Assembly: GCA_041675805.1 (NCBI GenBank)
Contig: JBAYTD010000062.1
Span: 1-16,605, forward strand
Reading direction: 5' to 3'
Source of the DNA: JANNWF01 sp041675805
GTDB taxonomy: Bacteria > Pseudomonadota > Gammaproteobacteria > Xanthomonadales > Xanthomonadaceae
Length of the DNA: 16,605 bases
Positions 5,874-13,143 of this stretch are shown in pieces (within the stretch, counting starts at the first letter, position 1; each line of letters opens with the position of its first letter). The position numbers were made by a program, and so were the translations under genes. The notes below the pieces were generated by a model that searched no databases, was not told the origin of the DNA, and saw nothing but the letters and a program-made list of their open reading frames with translations.

Positions 5874-5902
5874 ACGGTAGGCGCTGGCTGGCGGCAAGTC
5901 AA
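5874..5902 (-). promoter_or_regulatory. Candidate sigma70 promoter of the thrS operon
   Basis: The minus strand has TTGACT (5902-5897) and TACCGT (5879-5874) separated by exactly 17 nt. The -35 is strong and the -10 modest. Transcription would start near 5867, giving a leader of about 154 nt that includes the tetraloop hairpin, leader peptide, antiterminator and terminator in the right order. Confidence 0.5.
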
Positions 5903-5919
5903 CTTCGTCGCGCTGCGCG

Positions 5920-5951
5920 CCGCCGGCGTGGCAAAAACCGCGTGCCGGCGG
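5920..5951. repeat. 8-bp inverted repeat between the divergent promoters
   Basis: CCGCCGGC (5920-5927) and GCCGGCGG (5944-5951) are perfect inverted copies with 16 nt between them. It lies between the thrS -35 and the -10 of the iron-transporter promoter. It could be an operator for a dimeric regulator, a hairpin, or a chance event in GC-rich DNA. The rest of the 326-nt divergent region is accounted for by the thrS leader and the two promoters. Confidence 0.4.
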
Positions 5952-5967
5952 GATTTGCCGATGAGTC

Positions 5968-5982
5968 TGAATATAATTCTCG
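5968..5982 (+). promoter_or_regulatory. Perfect -10 (TATAAT) overlapped by a Fur-like site, upstream of the iron-transporter operon
   Basis: TATAAT at 5972-5977 is an exact -10, standing out as an AT-rich spot in GC-rich DNA; the -35 (around 5949-5954) is poor. The overlapping TGAATATAATTCTCG matches 10 of the 14 non-central positions of the 7-1-7 Fur core TGATAATNATTATCA. Binding of Fe-Fur there would block the promoter, which fits an iron uptake operon starting at 6040. The Fur part is inference. Confidence 0.45.
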
Positions 5983-6039
5983 TTTCCGACAGCGGTCGCG
6001 CCTTTCCGGCGTCCGCTGCCTGCCCTCAAGGAATCGACC

Positions 6040-7122
6040 ATGTCCACGCTCTCCCGTTTCGCCCGGCTGTCCGCTCTGGGCCTGTCTCTTGCCCTGCTTG
6101 CCGGCTGTGGCCGCGAGCCGGCGTCCAGCGCGCCGGCCGGTGCTGACGCCCCGGCGGCCGGCACCGAGCAGGTCACCCTGTACACCACTCGCGAGCCGGG
6201 CCTGATCCAGCCGCTGCTCGATGCCTTCAGCGCCTCCACCGGGATTGCGGTCAACACCGTGTTCGTCCGCGATGGCCTGCTCGAACGCGTGCGCGCCGAA
6301 GGCGAGCGATCGCCGGCCGACGTGCTGATGACGGTGGACACCGGCAACCTGCTCGATCTGGTCGACGCCGGACAGACCCAGGCGGTCCAGTCTGCGCTGT
6401 TGACGCAGGCCATCCCGGCCCATCTGCGCGGTGCCGACGGCCAGTGGTTCGCGCTGTCGCTGCGTGATCGCGTGCTGTACGCCGACAAGGACCTCGACCT
6501 CGCCGGCTTCAGCTACCAGGACCTGGCCGATCCGCAATGGCAGGGCAGGGTGTGCATCCGCTCCGGCCAGCATCCCTACAACACCAGCCTGTTCGCGGCG
6601 ATGATCGCCCACCACGGCGAGGCGGCGACCGAGGCCTGGCTGCGCGGCGTCAAGGCCAATCTGGCGCGGGCGGCGGCGGGCGGTGATCGCGACGTGGCGC
6701 GCGACATCCTGGCCGGCATCTGCGACATCGGCATCGCCAACGCCTACTACGTCGGACGGATGAAGAACGCCGCCCCGGACGACGAGCAGCACGCCTGGGG
6801 CGAGGCGATCCAGGTGGTCCGCCCGGTCTTTGCCGGCGTCGACAATGGCGGCACCCACGTCAACATCAGCGGCGCGGCGGTGGCCCTGCATGCGCCGCAT
6901 CGCGACAATGCGGTGAAGCTGCTCGAATACCTGGTCTCCGACGAGGCGCAGAGCCTGTACGCCAAGGCCAACTACGAGTATCCGGTGAAGGCCGGGGTCG
7001 AGCTCGATCCGGTGGTCGCCAGCTTCGGCGAGATGAAGATCGACGCCCTGCCGCTGACCGAGATCGCCCGCCATCGCAGGCTGGCCAGCGAACTGGTCGA
7101 CCGGGTCGGCTTCGACCAGTGA
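6040..7122 (+). CDS. Ferric-iron-type ABC transporter substrate-binding lipoprotein
   Basis: A 360-residue periplasmic binding protein of the FbpA/FutA/AfuA family, capturing Fe(III) for the permease downstream. The N-terminus has a basic stretch, a hydrophobic segment and the lipobox LLAGC with Cys23, so it should be a lipoprotein. The mature part opens with EQVTLYTTREPGLIQPLLDAF, typical of the family. A tandem tyrosine pair (Y236-Y237 in IANAYYVGRM) corresponds to the iron-binding tyrosines of FbpA proteins, and DNGGTHVNISGAAV and the C-terminal YEYPVKAGVELDPVV are also family-typical. The start has AAGGA 7 nt upstream. It is the first gene of a plus-strand operon (permease 29 nt downstream, ATPase, tgt) behind a Fur-like promoter. 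Specificity for iron rather than another cation is inferred from family and the YY pair. Confidence 0.93.
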   Translation: MSTLSRFARLSALGLSLALLAGCGREPASSAPAGADAPAAGTEQVTLYTTREPGLIQPLLDAFSASTGIAVNTVFVRDGLLERVRAEGERSPADVLMTVDTGNLLDLVDAGQTQAVQSALLTQAIPAHLRGADGQWFALSLRDRVLYADKDLDLAGFSYQDLADPQWQGRVCIRSGQHPYNTSLFAAMIAHHGEAATEAWLRGVKANLARAAAGGDRDVARDILAGICDIGIANAYYVGRMKNAAPDDEQHAWGEAIQVVRPVFAGVDNGGTHVNISGAAVALHAPHRDNAVKLLEYLVSDEAQSLYAKANYEYPVKAGVELDPVVASFGEMKIDALPLTEIARHRRLASELVDRVGFDQ

Positions 7123-7151
7123 GCCGCTGGTGAGCTGTCCGGCTGGTCGAC

Positions 7152-8945
7152 ATGATCGATGCGAGGCTTGATGGCGACGCCGCCGCGTCGTGGTCGTCGG
7201 CATCCGGGCAGCGACAGCGGCGCGGCGTGATGACGGCGATCACCGCCATCCTGCCTGGCAGCGCGTCGCGCCTTCGCTTGCGTCGCCGGCTGCCTGTCGA
7301 CGGCTGGCAGGCGCTGGCGCTCGGCATCGCCGCGCTGGTGCTGTTGCCGGTGCTGGCGCTGGGCTGGACGGCGATGCAGGGCAGCGGCGGGCTGTGGTCG
7401 CATCTGTTCGCCCATGTGCTGCCGCGGGCGGCGCTGAACACGGCGCTGCTGCTGGTCGGCGTGGGTACGCTCAGCGTGGCGCTGGGTGTCGGCAGCGCCT
7501 GGCTGGTCACCGCCTGCGACTTCCCCGGCCGGCGGACACTGTCCTGGGCGCTGCTGCTGCCGTTGGCGGTGCCGACCTACATCGTCGCCTATGCCTATCT
7601 CGACCTGCTGCACCCGCTCGGCCCGGTGCAGTCGCTGCTGCGCGCCGTGCTCGGCTTCGACAGCCCGCGCGATTTCCGCCTGCCGGACATCCGTGGCCTG
7701 GCCGGCTGCATCGTGCTGCTCGGCTTCGTGCTCTATCCGTATGTCTACCTGACCACGCGGGCGATGTTCGTGACCCAGGCGGCGGGCTTCCTGGAAGCGG
7801 CGCGGGCGCTGGGCGCAAGCCGTGCCGCGATGTTCTGGCGTGTCGCCCTGCCGATGGCGCGCCCGGCCATCGTCATCGGCCTGATCCTGGTCCTGCTGGA
7901 GACGCTCAACGACATCGGCGCTTCGGAATTCCTCGGCGTGCAGACGCTGACCGTGTCGGTCTACACCACTTGGATCACCCGCGGCGACCTGCCCGGTGCG
8001 GCGCAGATCGCGCTGGCGATGCTGGCCCTGGTAGCCGCCCTGGTGCTGCTCGAACGCATGGCGCGACGACGCCAGCGCTATGCCAGCACCCTGCGCCCGC
8101 GACCGATGCGGCCGCGTCGCCTGCGTGGCGCGGCGGCCGCCGTGGCGCTGGTCTTGGGATGGCTGCCGGTGCTGGTCGGTTTCATCGCCCCGGCCTGCCA
8201 TCTGGCGCTGGAAAGCTGGCAGCGGCTGGCTTCCGGCCACGCCGTTTCACCGACGCTGTGGTCGAGCGCCTGGAACACGGTGCGGGTCGCCGCCGTGGCG
8301 ACGGCGCTGACACTGGCAGCGGGGCTGGCGCTGGCCTGGGCGGTGCGGTTGGGCGAGGCACGTCGCGCGCCGCGACTGGCACGCGCCGCGCTGCGTCTGG
8401 GCAGCCTCGGCTATGCCATTCCCGGCACCGTTCTGGCCATCGGCCTGCTGGCCCCGCTGGCCTGGTTCGACCAGTTCGGCAACCTGTTGCTGGAATCCTT
8501 CGGCCTGCCGCCACGGATGCTGCTGATGGGCTCGTTCTGGGCGCTGGCGCTGGCCTACACGCTGCGTTTTCTGGCCATCTCGGCCGGCGGCATCGAGGCC
8601 GGTTGGACCCGCGTGCCGCTGTCGCTGGACCACGCCGCGCGCGGCCTCGGCGCTTCGCAGGGCGGCCTGTTGCGTCGCGTGCACCTGCCGCTGCTGCGTC
8701 CGGCGCTGGCCGCGGCGGCGCTGCTGGTGTTCGTCGATGCGATGAAGGAACTGCCGGCCACCTTGCTGCTGCGGCCATTGAATTTCGAGACCCTGGCGAC
8801 CTGGCTGTACGCCGACGCCGCGCGCGGCGCCTACGAGGACGGCGCGCTGGCGGCGCTGTGCATCGTCCTGGTCGGCCTGCTGCCGGTCATCCTGCTGGCA
8901 CGCGCCGGCATCCGCCACCTGCCGGAGCCGACGATCCATGGATGA
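7152..8945 (+). CDS. Iron ABC transporter permease, fused two-domain (FbpB-type)
   Basis: An inner-membrane protein of up to 597 residues with two BPD_transp_1 (MetI-like) halves in one chain, as is normal for FbpB-type permeases. It has many hydrophobic segments (the first at about residues 52-75). Each half carries an EAA-type cytoplasmic loop that contacts the ATPase: EAARALGASRAAMFWRVALP and HAARGLGASQGGLLRRVHLP. The start is uncertain: ATG 7152 has no clear Shine-Dalgarno and adds an unusual tail; ATG 7230 (MTAITAILPG) would leave about 25 residues before the first membrane segment and is equally plausible. The 3' end overlaps the ATPase gene by 8 nt (ATGGATGA), suggesting translational coupling and matched amounts. 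Confidence 0.94.
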   Translation: MIDARLDGDAAASWSSASGQRQRRGVMTAITAILPGSASRLRLRRRLPVDGWQALALGIAALVLLPVLALGWTAMQGSGGLWSHLFAHVLPRAALNTALLLVGVGTLSVALGVGSAWLVTACDFPGRRTLSWALLLPLAVPTYIVAYAYLDLLHPLGPVQSLLRAVLGFDSPRDFRLPDIRGLAGCIVLLGFVLYPYVYLTTRAMFVTQAAGFLEAARALGASRAAMFWRVALPMARPAIVIGLILVLLETLNDIGASEFLGVQTLTVSVYTTWITRGDLPGAAQIALAMLALVAALVLLERMARRRQRYASTLRPRPMRPRRLRGAAAAVALVLGWLPVLVGFIAPACHLALESWQRLASGHAVSPTLWSSAWNTVRVAAVATALTLAAGLALAWAVRLGEARRAPRLARAALRLGSLGYAIPGTVLAIGLLAPLAWFDQFGNLLLESFGLPPRMLLMGSFWALALAYTLRFLAISAGGIEAGWTRVPLSLDHAARGLGASQGGLLRRVHLPLLRPALAAAALLVFVDAMKELPATLLLRPLNFETLATWLYADAARGAYEDGALAALCIVLVGLLPVILLARAGIRHLPEPTIHG

Positions 8946-9993
8946 GGGACTGTTGCACGTCGAGGACATCGATGTCGGTTATCCGACCGCGCAGGGCCTG
9001 CGCAGGGTGGTCGATGGATTGTCGCTGAGCCTGCAAGCGGGCCAGATCGGCTGCCTGCTCGGGGCCTCCGGCTGCGGCAAGACCACGGTGCTGCGCGCGC
9101 TGGCCGGTTTCGAGCCGCTGCAGGCCGGGCGCATCGTCCTCGATGGCGTCTGCCTGTCCACGGCGCAGGCGCAACAGCCGCCGGAACGGCGCGGCGTCGG
9201 CATGATGTTCCAGGATTACGCGCTGTTTCCGCACCTCGACGTGGCGGCCAACATCGGCTTCGGCCTGCGTCGGCTGGACAAGACCGCGCGGCGGGCGCGG
9301 ATCGCGCAGATGCTCGACCTGGTCGGCCTGCCCGACGAAGGCGCGGCCTATCCGCACGAACTGTCCGGCGGCCAGCAGCAGCGCATCGCGCTGGCCCGCG
9401 CGCTGGCCCCGGCACCGAAACTGCTGCTGCTCGACGAGCCGTTCTCCAACCTCGACACCGACCTGCGCGAGCGCCTCGCGGCGGAACTGCGCGCGCTGCT
9501 GAAAACCGCCGGCATCACCGCCCTGCTGGTGACCCACGACCAGGCCGAAGCCTTCGCCATGGCCGACGTGATCGGTGTCATGCAGGGCGGCCGGATCCGC
9601 CAATGGGCCGATGCCGCCACGCTGTATCGGCAGCCCGCCGACCGCTTCGTCGCCGGATTCATCGGCCGTGGCAGCCTGCTGCCCGCCACCGCGCTGGGAT
9701 TGCCGGGCGACGGCGACGCACTGGTGCGGCCGGACCAGTGGCTGGCCGACCCCGACGGCCCGATCCGCGCCGAAGTGCTGTCGACCTGTTTCCGCGGCCC
9801 CGGCCAAACCCTGCGACTGCGCCTGCCCGGCGGCGAGATCATCGAAGCCGACCTGCCCGGGACAGCCATCACCACGCCCGGCAAGATGCTCGCCCTGCGA
9901 TTGGCCGAGCACAGTCTGGTCCGCTTCCCGCCGGAGCCCCAGAACAGTCGGTCACCGCGAACAACAAATCACCAATCACCAATCAACAAATAA
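8938..9993 (+). CDS. Iron ABC transporter ATP-binding protein (FbpC-type)
   Basis: A 351-residue ATPase energising the upstream permease. All nucleotide-binding motifs are intact: Walker A GASGCGKT (42-49), Q-loop FQDYALFPH (Q92), signature LSGGQQQR (142-149), Walker B LLLLDEP (162-168), D-loop SNLD, H-loop histidine H200 in VTHD. After about residue 235 there is a TOBE-like accessory domain (DALVRPDQWLAD ... LPGGEIIEADL), as in FbpC. It begins inside the permease stop region. The last residues (RTTNHQSPINK) are encoded by an AT-rich AATCACC tandem repeat and look like a tail created when repeat DNA replaced the original stop. tgt starts 9 nt later, so it is probably co-transcribed. Confidence 0.95.
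   Translation: MDEGLLHVEDIDVGYPTAQGLRRVVDGLSLSLQAGQIGCLLGASGCGKTTVLRALAGFEPLQAGRIVLDGVCLSTAQAQQPPERRGVGMMFQDYALFPHLDVAANIGFGLRRLDKTARRARIAQMLDLVGLPDEGAAYPHELSGGQQQRIALARALAPAPKLLLLDEPFSNLDTDLRERLAAELRALLKTAGITALLVTHDQAEAFAMADVIGVMQGGRIRQWADAATLYRQPADRFVAGFIGRGSLLPATALGLPGDGDALVRPDQWLADPDGPIRAEVLSTCFRGPGQTLRLRLPGGEIIEADLPGTAITTPGKMLALRLAEHSLVRFPPEPQNSRSPRTTNHQSPINK
9967..9987. repeat. AATCACC tandem repeat at the ATPase/tgt junction
   Basis: Three tandem 7-mers, AATCACC, AATCACC, AATCAAC, form an AT-rich patch spanning the 3' end of the ATPase gene, four bases before its TAA. Together with the flanking ACAACA and CAACAAATAACCACCCACC, the junction is unlike the surrounding GC-rich coding sequence and leaves tgt without a Shine-Dalgarno. 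It resembles in unit length the GGGAATG repeat between pheS and pheT. Confidence 0.7.
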
Positions 9994-10002
9994 CCACCCA
10001 CC

Positions 10003-11121
10003 ATGTCCCGAATGCAGTTCCAACTCCTGGCCAGCGATGGCCGCGCCCGGCGCGGGCGGCTGACGTTTCCGCGCGGCATGGTGGAGACGCCGGCGTTCAT
10101 GCCGGTCGGCACCTATGGCAGCGTCAAGGCGATGCTGCCGCGCGATTTGCGCAGCATCGGCGCGGAAATCATCCTCGGCAACACCTTCCACCTTTATCTG
10201 CGGCCGGGGCTGGACATCATCGAGCGCTTCGCCGGCCTGCATCGCTTCATCGGCTGGGACGGGCCGATCCTGACCGACTCCGGCGGCTTTCAGGTGTTCT
10301 CGCTGGCGCATCGGCGCAAGATCAGCGAGGAAGGCGTGACCTTTGCCTCACCGGTCGATGGTGCCAAGGTGTTCCTGTCGCCCGAGGTCAGCATGCAGAT
10401 CCAGCGCGCGCTGGATTCGGACATCGTGATGATCTTCGACGAATGCACGCCCTATCCGGCCAGCGAGGCGGTGGCGGCCAAATCGATGGAACTGAGCCTG
10501 CGCTGGGCCGAGCGCTCGCGGCGCGCCCACGAGGGCAATGACGCGGCACTGTTCGGCATCGTCCAGGGCGGTGTCCATCCGGCGCTGCGCGAGCGCTCCG
10601 CCGCCGGCCTGATCGACATCGGTTTCGACGGCTACGCGGTCGGCGGCCTAGCCGTCGGCGAGCCGCAGGAAGAGCGCGAACGCACCCTCGACGACACCGT
10701 GCCGCTGCTGCCGGCACAGCACCCGCGCTATCTGATGGGCGTCGGCCGGCCGGAGGACATCGTCGAGGCGGTGCGTCGCGGCATCGACATGTTCGACTGC
10801 GTGATGCCGACCCGCAACGCCCGCAACGGCCATTACTTCACCCGCTTCGGCACCCTGCGCATCCGCAACGCGAAGTTCGCCGACGATCCCCGTCCGATCG
10901 ACCCCGAATGCACCTGCCACGCCTGCACCAACGGCTTCAGCCGCGCCTACCTGCGCCATCTGGATCGCTGCAATGAAATGCTCGGCCCGATGCTGGCGAC
11001 GATCCACAACCTGCACTATTACCAGCAGATCATGGCGGCGATGCGCACCGCCATCGCCGAGCGCCGGCTGCAAGCCTGGATCGCCGATTTCTACGCCGCG
11101 CGCCTCAGCGGAGAAGCGTAG
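10003..11121 (+). CDS. tgt: tRNA-guanine(34) transglycosylase (queuosine biosynthesis)
   Basis: Exchanges guanine-34 for preQ1 in GUN-anticodon tRNAs (Asp, Asn, His, Tyr), a step to queuosine. The 372 residues match bacterial Tgt length. Key residues are present: active-site D92 in LTDSGGFQVFS, nucleophile D265 in MFDCVMPTRNARNG, the GIVQGG and AVGGLAVGE motifs, and zinc ligands CTCHAC (C303, C305, C308) with the later IHN histidine near 335. The start is ATG 10003 (MSRMQF) or ATG 10012; neither has a Shine-Dalgarno. In most gammaproteobacteria tgt sits between queA and yajC-secD-secF; here it is the last gene of an iron-transport operon, 9 nt after the ATPase, and faces mtnC tail to tail across 77 nt in which I see no terminator. 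Translational or Fur-linked control with the transporter is possible. Confidence 0.98.
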   Translation: MSRMQFQLLASDGRARRGRLTFPRGMVETPAFMPVGTYGSVKAMLPRDLRSIGAEIILGNTFHLYLRPGLDIIERFAGLHRFIGWDGPILTDSGGFQVFSLAHRRKISEEGVTFASPVDGAKVFLSPEVSMQIQRALDSDIVMIFDECTPYPASEAVAAKSMELSLRWAERSRRAHEGNDAALFGIVQGGVHPALRERSAAGLIDIGFDGYAVGGLAVGEPQEERERTLDDTVPLLPAQHPRYLMGVGRPEDIVEAVRRGIDMFDCVMPTRNARNGHYFTRFGTLRIRNAKFADDPRPIDPECTCHACTNGFSRAYLRHLDRCNEMLGPMLATIHNLHYYQQIMAAMRTAIAERRLQAWIADFYAARLSGEA

Positions 11122-11198
11122 CCTCGCGCCGCCTGATGCACGCGATCACATTGCCGGCGGCGTCCGGTTCCGCGACGGGTTCGTGCTGGTTGGCGTTA

Positions 11199-11885
11199 TC
11201 AGGCGTTGGGGTCGAGTTGGTCGAAGCGTTCGACGCGGTGGTGGCCGTTGGCGTCGCGTGGTTGCGGGTAATCCTCGCGGCGGTCGACCAGGCAGGTGCG
11301 CAGGCCTGCTTCGCGGGCGGCGTCGAGTTCTTCGATCACGTCGGACAGGAACAGGATGTCGGCCGGTGCGGTGCCGATGCGCTCGACGATGCCGCGATAG
11401 CTGTCGGCCTGTCGCTTGGGGCCGATTTCGGTATCGAAGAAACCGCTGAACAGGTGCAGCAGGTTGCCGGCCTCGGTGTGGCCGAAGAACAGCTTCTGCG
11501 CCGGGGCCGAGCCTGAGGAATAGACGTACAGCTCGTGGCCTTGCGCGTCCCAGCGGGTCAGCGCCTCGGCGGCGTCGGCGTAGATGTGGGCGCGGAAGTC
11601 GTCGCCGGCGTAGCCCTGCTGCCAGATCAGTCCTTGCAGTGCCTTCAGCGCGGTGTCCTTGCGGTCCTCGTCGATCCACTGCTGGAGGATGGCGACCACG
11701 GCGCTGTCCGAGGTGGCACCGCCGATTTCCAGCGCGGCGCGGTCCAGCCAGTGGCGCACTTCCGGGTCATCGCGATGTTTCTGCACGAAGGCCGGCAGAG
11801 TGCGCCGGGCATACGGAAACAGCACGTCCTTGACGAAGCCGATGCTGCTGGTGGTGCCTTCGATGTCGGTGAGGATCACGCTCAT
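11199..11885 (-). CDS. mtnC: Acireductone synthase (enolase-phosphatase E1)
   Basis: HAD-superfamily enzyme of the methionine salvage pathway; it enolises and dephosphorylates 2,3-diketo-5-methylthiopentyl-1-phosphate to acireductone, the substrate of MtnD. At 228 residues it is typical. Motif I LTDIEGTTSS (D7, E9) is the E1-type variant of DxDxT, followed by a cap region, YVYSSGSAPAQK (motif II), a lysine in GPKRQADSY (motif III) and LFLSDVIEELDAAREAG (motif IV). The start at 11885 (MSVILTDIEG) is clear because it places motif I at the N-terminus; longer frames upstream lie within mtnD. Its ATG overlaps the mtnD stop as ATGA, so the two are translationally coupled. It is the last gene of the minus-strand mtnB-mtnD-mtnC run. 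Confidence 0.97.
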   Translation of the reverse strand: MSVILTDIEGTTSSIGFVKDVLFPYARRTLPAFVQKHRDDPEVRHWLDRAALEIGGATSDSAVVAILQQWIDEDRKDTALKALQGLIWQQGYAGDDFRAHIYADAAEALTRWDAQGHELYVYSSGSAPAQKLFFGHTEAGNLLHLFSGFFDTEIGPKRQADSYRGIVERIGTAPADILFLSDVIEELDAAREAGLRTCLVDRREDYPQPRDANGHHRVERFDQLDPNA

Positions 11886-12448
11886 GCCGCGACCGTGCCG
11901 GCAACGGCGTCGAAGCGCGAGAAGCGTTCGGCGATCGGCTCGCCGGTGAAGCGCGCCACCCAGCCGTCGGGATTGCCGAAGATGCGGATGGCGATGAAGA
12001 ACGGTTCCGGCCCCATGTCGAACCAGTGCCGGGTGCCGTCGGGCACGGCGATCAGGTCGCCGCGCTCGCACAGCACTTCGAACACGCGGTCATCGATGTG
12101 CAGGGTGAACAGGCCGGAGCCGGCGACGAAGAAGCGCACTTCGTCCTCGTTGTGCGTGTGTTCGTCGAGGAATTTGCGGCGCAGCGCTTCGCGGTCGGGG
12201 TGCTGTGGATGCAGGCTGACCACGTCGACGCTGCGATAGCCGCCCTCGCGCATCAGGCGGTCGATGTCTTCGCGATAGGCGGCCAGGGTCTGTTCCTGGC
12301 TGGCGCCTTCCGGCAGTTCGGCGTTGGCCTGCCAGCGCTCGAAACGCACGCCGATTTCGCCCAGCCGTTCGGCGATCAGGGCGTGCTCGCGGGTATCGAG
12401 CAGGGGCTGGTCGGGGGCGTGTTCGGCAAGGATGCGCAGTCGGCTCAT
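11882..12448 (-). CDS. mtnD: Acireductone dioxygenase
   Basis: Cupin-fold metalloenzyme converting acireductone and O2 to formate and the methionine precursor 2-keto-4-methylthiobutyrate (Fe form), or to off-pathway products (Ni form). It has 188 residues, standard length. The metal ligands are visible: H97, H99 and E103 in HTHNEDE, and H141 in PDGTRHWFD. Start ATG 12448 (MSRLRILAEH) matches the family; a longer frame to 12517 adds unrelated residues and overlaps mtnB. Upstream there are 40 nt to mtnB with GAGG about 13 nt before the ATG. It overlaps mtnC by 4 nt. The sequence does not tell which metal is used. Confidence 0.97.
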   Translation of the reverse strand: MSRLRILAEHAPDQPLLDTREHALIAERLGEIGVRFERWQANAELPEGASQEQTLAAYREDIDRLMREGGYRSVDVVSLHPQHPDREALRRKFLDEHTHNEDEVRFFVAGSGLFTLHIDDRVFEVLCERGDLIAVPDGTRHWFDMGPEPFFIAIRIFGNPDGWVARFTGEPIAERFSRFDAVAGTVAA

Positions 12449-12488
12449 GGCGGCGGTCGACCTCGTCGGATGAAGGGAAGGGGAGGGA

Positions 12489-13124
12489 TCAATGGCCGCG
12501 CAGGCGGCGCAATTCAAGTTCGCAGCCGATCATGAACTCCAGCGCCTCCAGGTGGCGCAGGGCTTCGTCGCCGTCGCGACCCCAGGTGTACAGACCGTGG
12601 CCGGCGATCAGGTAGCCCCAGCAGTCGCCGTCGAGCAGGCGCTCCACCGGCTGTGCCAGTTCGTCCATGTCCTGCGAGTTGGCCAGCACCGGCAGGTCGA
12701 GTGCGGTCTCGTGGGTGAGGTTGCCGGCCAGCGCCTTCAGCAGTTCGTAGTCGGCCAGATGCAGGCGGCCGTCCGGCTGATGCAGCAGGGAGGCGACGGT
12801 CTGCGCCTGCGAATGCGTGTGCAGTACGCAGCCGACTTCCGGCCGGCGGCGATAGACCTGCGTGTGCAACAAGGTTTCCGCCGAGGGACGCTGCTCGGTG
12901 GCGACGCCGTGGCCCTTCATGTCCACTGCCATGAAGTCGTTTTCGGTCAGCCGGCCCTTGTCGCGGCCGGACACGGTGACGATGGCGTGCTGCGCATCCA
13001 GCCGCATCGAGAAGTTGCTGCTGGTGGCCGGCGTCCAGCCGCGCGCCGACAGCCCGCGGGTGATGTCGATCAACTGGCGGGCGCAGTCGTGGAAGCGGCT
13101 GGCGGAAAAGGGGAGCGTGACCAT
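12489..13124 (-). CDS. mtnB: Methylthioribulose-1-phosphate dehydratase
   Basis: A class II aldolase-family zinc enzyme, 211 residues, dehydrating 5-methylthioribulose-1-phosphate to the diketone used by MtnC. Landmarks: TPATSSNFSMRL near residue 31, VSGRDKGRL, catalytic-type E83 in RPSAETLLH, zinc histidines H102 and H104 in VLHTHSQAQT, and a third histidine near 176 in IAGHGLYTWG. Other members of the class (fuculose/ribulose phosphate aldolases) lack the mtnD-mtnC company, so the MtnB call is firm. The start at 13124 has GGTCGGC just before it, not a good Shine-Dalgarno. It follows the GGDEF/EAL gene by 19 nt. A TACACT hexamer (13132-13137) could be a -10 for an almost leaderless mRNA, but no -35 supports it. 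mtnA, mtnK or mtnP are not in the window. Confidence 0.96.
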   Translation of the reverse strand: MVTLPFSASRFHDCARQLIDITRGLSARGWTPATSSNFSMRLDAQHAIVTVSGRDKGRLTENDFMAVDMKGHGVATEQRPSAETLLHTQVYRRRPEVGCVLHTHSQAQTVASLLHQPDGRLHLADYELLKALAGNLTHETALDLPVLANSQDMDELAQPVERLLDGDCWGYLIAGHGLYTWGRDGDEALRHLEALEFMIGCELELRRLRGH

Positions 13125-13143
13125 GCCGACCAGTGTAGCGCGC

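Noticed and set aside
3950..6205. 751-residue plus-strand open frame
   Set aside because: Lies opposite thrS and ends inside the iron-binding lipoprotein gene; composition is that of an antisense shadow.
7190..9028. 612-residue plus-strand open frame
   Set aside because: Out-of-frame shadow of the permease, with no membrane segments or motifs of its own.
11122..11198. Bidirectional terminator between convergent tgt and mtnC
   Set aside because: No stem followed by a T-run on either strand could be found in the 77-nt gap.
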